DNA from: Magnolia sinica
Taxonomy: Eukaryota; Streptophyta; Magnoliopsida; Magnoliales; Magnoliaceae
Assembly: GCF_029962835.1 (NCBI RefSeq)
Contig: NC_080581.1
Coordinates: 19,606,001-19,670,000 of the forward strand
DNA: 64,000 bases
Direction of reading: 5' to 3'
The position numbers and the translations under genes were made by a program. The notes beneath the pieces are model-generated. The model was not told the origin of the DNA. It made no database searches and worked only from the letters and a program-made list of their open reading frames with translations. Within the stretch, counting starts at the first letter, position 1. Each line of letters begins with the position of its first letter. Positions 56,640 to 64,000 of the stretch are shown here, one piece after another.

Positions 56640-57830
56640 TGTGACCTTCCCTTAGGCCAATTCTGATTTCGATTGGCGTGACCAATTTGTCGATTCTGAT
56701 TATCGATCGATTCCTATTGTCACGACCGATTGCCGATTCCGATTAACGAGACCGATTTACCGATTCTGATTATTGATCGATTCCGATTGTCGATTTCGAT
56801 TGACGTGACCGATTTTTCGATTCTGATTATCGATCGATTTTTATTGTCACGATCAATTGCCGATTCCGATTGATGTGACCAATTTGTCGATTCTGATTAT
56901 TGATCGATTCCAATTGTCACGATCGATTGCCGATTCCGATTGATGTGACCGATTTGCAGATTCTAATTATCGATCGATTCCGATTGTCATGACTGATTGC
57001 TGATTCTGATTGACGTGACCGATTTGCTGATTCTGATTATCGATCGATTCCGATTGTCACAACCGATAGTCGATTCCGATTGACGTTACCGATTTGCCGA
57101 TTCTGATTATCGATCAATTTCGATTGTCACAACCGATTGTCGATTCCAATTGACGTAACCAATTTACCGATTCTGATATCGATCGATTCCGATTGTCACG
57201 ACCGATTGCCGATTCCGGTTGACGTGACCGATTTGCCGATTCTGATTATCGATCGATTCCGATTGTCATGACCGATTACCAACTCCGATTGACGTAACCG
57301 ATTTGCGGATTCTGATTATCGATCGATTCCAATTGTCACGACCGATTGCCGATTCCGATTGACGTGACCGATTTATCGATTTTGATTATCGATCGATTCG
57401 GATTGTCACGACCGATTGCCGATTCCGATTGACGTGATCGATTTGTCAATTTTGATTATTGATCGATTTCGATTGTCACGACCGATTGCTAGTTCCGATT
57501 GACGTGGCCGATTTGCCGATTCTGATTATCGATTGATTCCGATTGTCATGACCGATTGCCGATACTGATTGACGTGACCGATCTGCCGATTCTGATTATC
57601 GATTGATTCCGATTGTCATAACCGATTGCTGATACCGATTGATGTGACCGATTTGTCGATTTTGATTATCGATCGATTTCGATTGTCGTGACCGATTGGC
57701 GATTCCGATTGACATGACCGATTTGTCGATTCTGATTATCGATCAATTCTGATTGTCGTGACCAATTGTTGATTCCGATTAACGTGCCCGATTTGTCAAT
57801 TCTGATTATCGATTGATTGTGGAGGCTGAT
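56640..57830. repeat. 70-bp satellite array, about 16 units
   Basis: Unit: CGATTCTGATTATCGATCGA, TTCCGATTGTCACGACCGAT, TGCCGATTCCGATTGACGTG, ACCGATTTGC. Most units are exactly 70 bases (for example 56691 to 56761); one near 56761 is shortened to about 50. Each unit splits into two 35-base halves built on CGATT/GATT words. No coding capacity. Confidence 0.95.
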
Positions 57831-58240
57831 TGTTGAGGCTGATTCTGATTCCGATTGTCAAGGCCAATTATCGAGGCCGATTTCGATTCCGATTGTCGAT
57901 ACCGATTTCGATTGTAGATGCCGATTTCGATTGTCGACACCCAATGAGATGCATATGCGACCCGTATTTGAGGCCCATTGTAATGTACATTCGGCCCGTG
58001 TTTGAGGCCCAATGTGATGTATATACGGCCCGTATTTGAGGTCGTTGTGATGTGTATTCAGCCCGTGTTTAAGGCCCAATGTGATGTATATGAGGCCTAT
58101 GTGATGAGGCCCATTGTGATGCATTTGAGGGCCAGGCAATGAAGCCCATTGTGATGTATGTTAGGCTCATGTGAAAGGCCCATCGTGATGTATATTAAGC
58201 TCTTGAGTGAGGCCCATGGTGTTATATATTGGCCCTATAT
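57830..58240. repeat. CGATT-rich border and second 34-35 bp GGCCCGT array
   Basis: After a transition of short GATTCCGATTGTCGA repeats the sequence returns to CGGCCCGTGTTTGAGGCCCA units of 34-35 bases, so the satellite sits inside the GGCCCAT array. Confidence 0.8.
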
Positions 58241-58329
58241 GTTAGCCTCTATGTGGGTCATTCCTTGGGGGCAATGTTGGTTAAAGGTTCACATTGTCGA
58301 GGTCGATTGTCGATGCCGGTTATTGATAC

Positions 58330-59868
58330 TGATTTATGAGTATGTGACAACATAACATTATGATACATGCCAATACGCATCATCTGCATGTTTGTCATGC
58401 GATGTGGTTGACCATTGCATACGTCATTAGGCAGGTTGTTATGAGACTCCCTGATAGGTGGAGGTTATTCACATGAGCACACAGTATGCGCAGGATTGAT
58501 GCATGACTGGATTGTATGACTCATGCATATTGCATTGTGTGTTGTGATTATTGTACGCACTAGCGACATCAGGGTCGTAGCCTCCATAGGTATTTCGTGG
58601 ATGGCCAGATGGGACACCGAAAATCTGTTCTACATGGGGTGCTATAGATATCCGTAGGTGAAAGTCCATAAACCCTCTTGGTTCAAGAGGTTGTTCCAAC
58701 GTGTAGACCGAGTGGATGTATGAGTGCATGAGAGTCGTATACCATTAGGCCGTGTCTCCCACTGTGTCGTGGTCAGTTGGAAGGGGGTATGGCCTTACCT
58801 GCCCGAGAGGAGGGGGCAATGCTAGGCTGAGTCTGACCAGCTCGAGGAATGGGTTGGCTAACGACGAGCCGAGTCCGATATTGGCAGGCGGATAGTGTGG
58901 TATCTTCCACTCACCTTGTTGCACGCGATGGGGCGGCAATCTGGTGTGGAGTGTAATAGACCCCGGTGATTTCCCAGAGAGGAACCGTACCGATATGTGG
59001 ACTTATTGGGTAGGAGTTGTATACTCATGCATTCATTTCATTCACTATCCACTCAGGTTGGTGGTGCGCAACTATTTGTTACGTATACCTCTGCAATGGC
59101 TAGGATTTCGGTTGAGACGCACGACTAACCTGAGATAAGGAGTTTACCACATTGAGTCTTACTATCCAAATTTAGGTATGAGCCTGGTGGATAGAAGTCC
59201 ATTGTGATGGACCCCATAGCCTGCGATACTACGTACTATCATCCCGACTTCACACTTCAGCATAGTCATTTCATTCGCACCGCATAATTGCATTACATCC
59301 ACGGCATATGGCATTTTGGGTTACCTGTGTTTCTGTATTTATATGGTCTAGATACGGTATCTGATATTTTACTCTTTATGACTCCTCATTTGTATAGTTG
59401 ATTTGTATTACGTATTCTGATATTGTTTAACTCATGGACTTGTCAGTATTTTCGCTTACTCTAATAACGTATGATTCATGATCTTGCGCCTATTTCGACA
59501 TTGTATAATTATGGTTTTGCGTTGAATACTTGGCACTTACCTTGTGCACACACTTTCACCACCCACTAAGCTTTCTATAAGCTTATGCACGATAGATGCG
59601 TGCAGGTGGCGTTAGGTTGCAGCAGCATTGAGCTTGGAGCATGCAGCGGACCTCCGGAGCTTTGATTTTTGACATATGTATTTCCCTTTCAGCACTGTAT
59701 TCAACTTTTTATATTAGTAGATATATGATGACGATGTTGCCTTTATGATTTAGGTATACTTGTGGTTATGCTTACTACGAGATAAATGTACAAAAAAAAA
59801 TCCTCCTTGTAGGATCCCAGGATCGGAATATGGCGTATAGGCGCTGGGAGCCTAGAATGGGGTGCTAC
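58330..59868. other. Non-repetitive right part of the LTR-like unit
   Basis: No gene recognised. Short ORFs (64-86 residues) lack family motifs. Confidence 0.4.
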
Positions 59869-59983
59869 GGAGGCTATTGGCACCGAATTCGCCGATCAGG
59901 GTTCTCGTGAGCTCGGTTTCTGAGTTTGGGGCTTAACATGATATCTTGCATGTAAGTATATATGCAGCAGATGGTTGCTTTTA

Positions 59984-60277
59984 GGGTTCATTTGGCCGTT
60001 TGAATCGAAGTGAATTGGTAGTAATTGGAACGTTTGGGAGGAGTGTCTGATTCAAAGCCACTTTTTAAAATAATAGCAAAACATGTTATTTGATTTCACA
60101 TGGATTCTAATAAACACCAATTCATAGGTCATAATCATCTCTCTCACTCTCTCTTTTAAATACAGAGAGTTAAACACAATTTGGTGTTTCTGATTATCAA
60201 ATTTGCAAGCTACCAAACGCAATTAGCGATTCCAAGTCACATGTATTCCAATCCAAATACACGCTCTCAAATGACCC
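59984..60277. mobile_element. Tourist/PIF-like MITE
   Basis: Left end GGGTTCATTTGGCCGTTTG; the right end reads inward GGGTCATTTGAGAGCGTG. Flanks are TTA and TCA, one mismatch from the 3-bp TWA duplication of PIF/Harbinger elements. Confidence 0.55.
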
Positions 60278-60481
60278 TCATTTTTTCTCTTAATTGCCCT
60301 ATCATTTCTCATTGCTGTTATGCATGTCATGCAGTGTCCCGAGTCCTAATGGGCCTAGTCACCCAACACATAGAGGTTGGGCCTCAGCAGGTGGTTCGGA
60401 TCATTTGCCATCAATAGTGAGACCCACATATCATCATTAGTGTATGACAGATCCCCTCGAACAATAAGTCCAGTAGCATAA

Positions 60482-61145
60482 GGGCCTGTTTGAGAGCATG
60501 GATTTGGAACCCCCTGGATTCAGAACCCCCAAGATTAGAAACCCCCTGGATTTGCAATCCTCCCTATGTGTTTGGCACCCTGGAGTGTGAATCAACTTTA
60601 ATCCAGAAGTACCTATCCATGGTATATTTACAGGAGTTTGAATTTAATTACTAAATCAACTTTAATATCTCTAATTAGTGAGATATGTAATTTTTGACAC
60701 AATGGTTGTGATAAGCCTGCTGAAATATATGCTTTGCCCGAAAATGATGAAATTCCAAGTCTCGGATGGGCCACAAGCACAAGATCATGTCTAAGTGACT
60801 AACCAACGATTTTTAATCGTTGATTTATATGGACAATGTTTGGATGGTGCTGGACAATGTTTAGACAGTGCTGATTTACATGGACAATGTTTGGACGGTG
60901 CTGATCATCATTAGTGGGCCATGTGCCCAATAGAATGATAGTATATAGTGACACACATGTTACACCTACAACTATTGAAATGATTTTAGGTGTAATCCAA
61001 GCTCTCACCATGGATTACAAACCCACTCAAAGAGGGGATTGAAAACCCTCTGGATTTGAAACCCCTGGTTGCTTTATGCTGCCAAACAATCAGGGGATTT
61101 GAAACCCCCTCAAATCCCCTCCAATCCACGGTGCCAAACAACCCC
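60482..61145. mobile_element. Tourist/PIF-like MITE with TAA duplication
   Basis: Left end GGGCCTGTTTGAGAGCATGG; the right end reads inward GGGGTTGTTTGGCACCGTGG. Both sides flanked by TAA (60479-60481 and 61146-61148). Long G/C-run inverted arms (GGATTTG.AACCCCC). Interior has no transposase. Confidence 0.8.
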
Positions 61146-61369
61146 TAAGCTATATGGGGCTCACCGTAATATCCATGTAATTGAATAGAATTCTTAGAAT
61201 TATCATTCATTCTCGTCTTCTACTAATTTATAATAAGAAAAAATGGTACACATAAGGAAGAATATATAAAAATGGTATGTGATACAAACATGTTACGTGA
61301 ATCCTACCGTGGTCCGCAAGACCACCAATATACATATACTAACACTCTCCTCAAGTTGGAGCATGAATG

Positions 61370-62790
61370 TCAATTATATCGAGCTTGGATATAATGTCAA
61401 ATAGGCCAGACTCTAAAACTCATTTGGTAAAGATATCAATGAGCCTTTAGACAATAGGTAAGAAGTATAAAGAACACCACTAGATAACTTTTTCCGCACA
61501 ACACACCGATCCATATCTCAAGTGGTAGACCGAGTGAGAATAACCTCGTTTCAACACTAAGATATTGGCATTGATTCCCCAACGAGGTGTTTACTAACAT
61601 GCTAGCAAAAAAAAAAAAACTTTTTCCACACAAAATGACAATCAACATTAATGTATTCAGTACGCTCATGGAATACTGGGTTATAAGCGATGTGTATGAT
61701 TTGCTTGATTGTTGCAAAATAAAGGGACGGGGGTTGAAGTATCAATGCCAAGTTTATGAAGTAATGAACGAAGGCAGAGAATCTCACTTATGCAATGTCT
61801 CGTGGATCTGTACTTAGCCTAAGTAGTCAAGTGCGCAATGACATATTATTTCTTCCTTTTATAGGTTACCAAATTCCTACTGACAAAAGTACAATAGTCG
61901 AATACAAACCGTCGATCAGAGGTACACCCAGCCAAGTCAGCATCACAGTAGGCATGAATGCCAAGATGAGCATAATTTGAGTACATAATTTCTTTTCTAG
62001 GGCACACTTGAGGTAACGAAGAATATAATGTACTGCCTTAAGATGATGGGAGCATGATTTTTTTCATCAACATAAGCAATGTCTATGTCAATGATATTTA
62101 GATAGATAAGTTTCCCAATGAGACGACGATATCATGTTGGATCATCATGAGGAAATAAGTGAATGAAAAAGGCTAATGATTAGCTTTAATTTGCGTATTC
62201 GAGGGGCGACAACCCATCATGCCATTACTATCAAGAAGATAAAATATATATTTTCTTTGAGAAATAAATATCCCTTGGGTAGACTATGCAAATTCAATGT
62301 AAAAGGAAATATTGTAAAGGTCTTAAATCTTTAATTTCAAAAAATATAGCAAGAAAATGCTTGACCAATGCAATTTCTTCAGAATTATCGCCCGTCACCA
62401 TAATATCATCAACATCTATTACAATAATCGTGATGGAGGTCCCTCTTTTTTTTTTACAAATACAGAATAGTCAACAAAACATCGCCAAAATCTAAAATAT
62501 AAGATAAATTAATTAAATCACTCAAACCAAGTATGTGTGAATTGTTTGAGGCCATATAATACTTTCCTCAATCGATGCACCATTCCCTCATTGACCTAAG
62601 GATGAAATCCCAAAGGCAAATTGCATGTAGATTTCTTCATGAAGGTCTCCATGGAGAAATGCATTTTTAACATTTAATTGATGAAGTAGGCAGCGTCTAT
62701 AAGTATCAATAGAGAGTATAACTCGAATTAAGCTCATCTTGACAACAAGGGAGAATGTGTCTATTAGACATATATGATTGCCCATGTCAC
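61370..62790 (-). pseudogene. Decayed Ty1/Copia pol (reverse transcriptase and RNase H)
   Basis: Minus-strand translation, across many stops and frameshifts, gives VVKMSLIRVILSIDTYRR, LNVKNAFLHGDLHEEIYMQ (the DVKNAFLHGDL-type RT motif with Asp changed to Asn), AVHYILRYLKCALEKKL, WLGVPLIDGLYSTIVLLSVG (D.RST.GY..F-like), and RNase H-side FATIKQIIHIAYNPVFHERT then EYINVDCHFV. The order fits the 3' half of Copia pol. Gag, protease and integrase are absent; the 5' side stops at about 62790. Confidence 0.75.
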
Positions 62791-62818
62791 ACGTGGCTGG
62801 GCCGTATAGCTAGATGGC

Positions 62819-63087
62819 TGTGGTGGAAAGGTTTGTCCCCTCACATATTTATATTATAGTTGTATTATTGCTTGTAATATATTTTTTCTCTTATATCCAT
62901 GGCCCCATGTTGGGTTGCTATGTTTATATAAGAGTATTCATGTACATTGTTATCTTTTTAAGGTTAATATATATTATTGATTTCTTTGAGGGTTTAGTAT
63001 TAGGGCAAACCTCACCAATCTGGAGTTCTCTTGGTTTTTTCCAAAACCTATTATATCATTTCTCTTAGTTTTCTCCAAAACCTATCT
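62819..63087 (+). mobile_element. Probable 5' LTR of a second Copia element
   Basis: AT-rich stretch starting TGTGGTGGAAAGG and ending before the primer-site-like TTGGTATCAAAGAGG (63088). Exact ends not certain. Confidence 0.4.
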
Positions 63088-63383
63088 TGGTATCAAAGAG
63101 GACGATATAAGAAGATCAAATATGATGTTATTCACAGTTAGATCATTATCTGGTGGTAAGTCCTTTTTTGGGATTTTGCAGTTCCCTTCTAGTGTTGTTA
63201 GGTGTCATATGATCATGCAGATCAAGTCTCAAAAAATTATGTTCGGTTGTACGGATTTGGTTGTACCTATGTTTAAAAAAATCTGGTAAATAGTTGGAGC
63301 TGTTGTGTGTTGCGCGATCTATTGGTTAGTGATTTCGTATTGTGGTCTTCAATCTTGGTATGCATTTATATTTTGTGATTATG

Positions 63384-63960
63384 GAGAAAAAAATTTACAA
63401 TGATGTTACCCAGTGTATCTTTGATGGTACCAATTATGGGCATCAGTCTCTCCACTTTCAGGCATTTTCTGAAGGGTCGTGATCTTTGAGAGCGATAAAT
63501 GGGTCTGTTCATATCTTAAAATTAGTGGATGTTAAGAAACTGACTAATTGGGAGATGAAAAATGATCGAATAACGACCTAAATTTTGGATTTAATTGAGA
63601 AATATATTGTTGTTGGATTGATTCCAATCGTACGACTAAGGCTATGTGGGATCATTTATGGGTAATATACTAATAAAACAATGAAGCTCATCTTTTTCGT
63701 TTAAAACAGGATTTGGTACATCTTTTCTAGTACAATAAAAGTATTTAGGCATTGTACAATAATAATGTGGCCATCTGGCCCAAGATGACAATGATGGATT
63801 TAGAGTTTTCTAATGATTTTCATATTTATCAGGATTTATACAATTAGACATACGTTTGACAATTTTTGATGAAATTGTACCGGAGTACGAGCATTGTCAG
63901 GTTGCTTTGTAACACATCGGCCTTCCAATACTTGGGTATTGGATGTTCTCGGGTAACAAT
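63384..63960 (+). pseudogene. Decayed Copia gag, continues past the window end
   Basis: MEKKIYNDVTQCIFDGTNYG, then NGSVHILKLVDVKKLTNWEM and KNDRITT, match the gag (UBN2-like) layout of plant Copia elements: DG.NY...W, then GS.....P...D....W...N. Several stops and frameshifts follow. It lies 300 bases after the primer-site-like sequence, consistent with one element on the plus strand. Confidence 0.6.
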
Positions 63961-64000
63961 TAGAAATTTTTTGAATAATTATATAATCACACATGCATAC

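Larger units (their letters stand above)
53634..59868 (+). mobile_element. Probable giant LTR-like unit carrying tandem arrays
   Basis: Starts TGTAGGTCTCCACGGTCC and ends GGAGCCTAGAATGGGGTGCTAC. The end resembles that of the 3004-bp solo LTR (CTCCCGAATTTCAGGGCGTTAC). The first 600 bases contain a GC-rich part, then a CT-rich leader, as in a plant LTR. No target duplication was found and the last bases are CG rather than CA, so the limits are uncertain. 58330-59868 and 53640-54240 outside the arrays have no recognised gene. Confidence 0.3.

Noticed and set aside
56640-57830. Possible CRISPR-like array
   Set aside because: Whole 70-base units are repeated with no unique spacers, and the genome is a plant's. 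It is a satellite.

Overview
This is a plant nuclear window: intron-rich, AT-rich and packed with transposons. There are no operons, rRNA, tRNA or CRISPR. Many dispersed repeats have termini of the type GTGGGGCCCACC, and introns have been enlarged by nested transposons. From general knowledge this style fits a magnoliid-type angiosperm, but the species is an inference.

Only two host loci are supported. (1) A complete R3H/G-patch protein gene (yeast Sqs1/Pfa1-like) lies on the minus strand, 47409 down to 12793. It has eight exons joined by GT-AG sites in consistent phase: 2331 coding bases, 776 residues, spread over 34.6 kb. Introns 5, 6 and 7 are 20.8, 6.4 and 3.0 kb and are filled with transposons. 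(2) A plus-strand ORF at 3115-3948 looks like the N-terminal part of a plant mitochondrial ribosomal protein of the extended uS15m kind. A partly duplicated copy of its 3' exon follows at about 4549-4747, and no S15 core domain was found.

Layout. 1-574: end of a CACTA transposon. 575-12790: the ribosomal-like gene, foldback elements, hAT MITEs, a LINE fragment, two Myb/SANT-like relics and a solo LTR (11220-12477) with a perfect 5-bp target duplication. 12793-47409: the G-patch gene. Intron 6 holds a LINE split by a 2.1-kb hAT-type element (8-bp target duplication) that carries three foldback elements. Intron 5 holds a long LINE with hAT insertions nested three deep. A 3.3-kb piece of this LINE is present twice, flanking two convergent 5' halves of Gypsy elements joined by about 830 bases of nearly pure poly(A). 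The empty sites of both Gypsy insertions survive in the opposite copies, which suggests two haplotypes joined end to end, by assembly or by rearrangement.

47600-64000: foldback elements, a hAT MITE split by a 3004-bp solo LTR (5-bp target duplication), and a 53.6-59.9 kb region with tandem arrays: a 50-70 bp array resembling foldback termini, a 35-bp GGCCCAT array, and about 16 copies of a 70-bp CGATT-rich satellite. Then come Tourist-like MITEs, a decayed Copia pol on the minus strand and the start of a second decayed Copia element on the plus strand.

The two host loci show no functional link. The main story is how one housekeeping-type gene tolerates very large transposon-filled introns.
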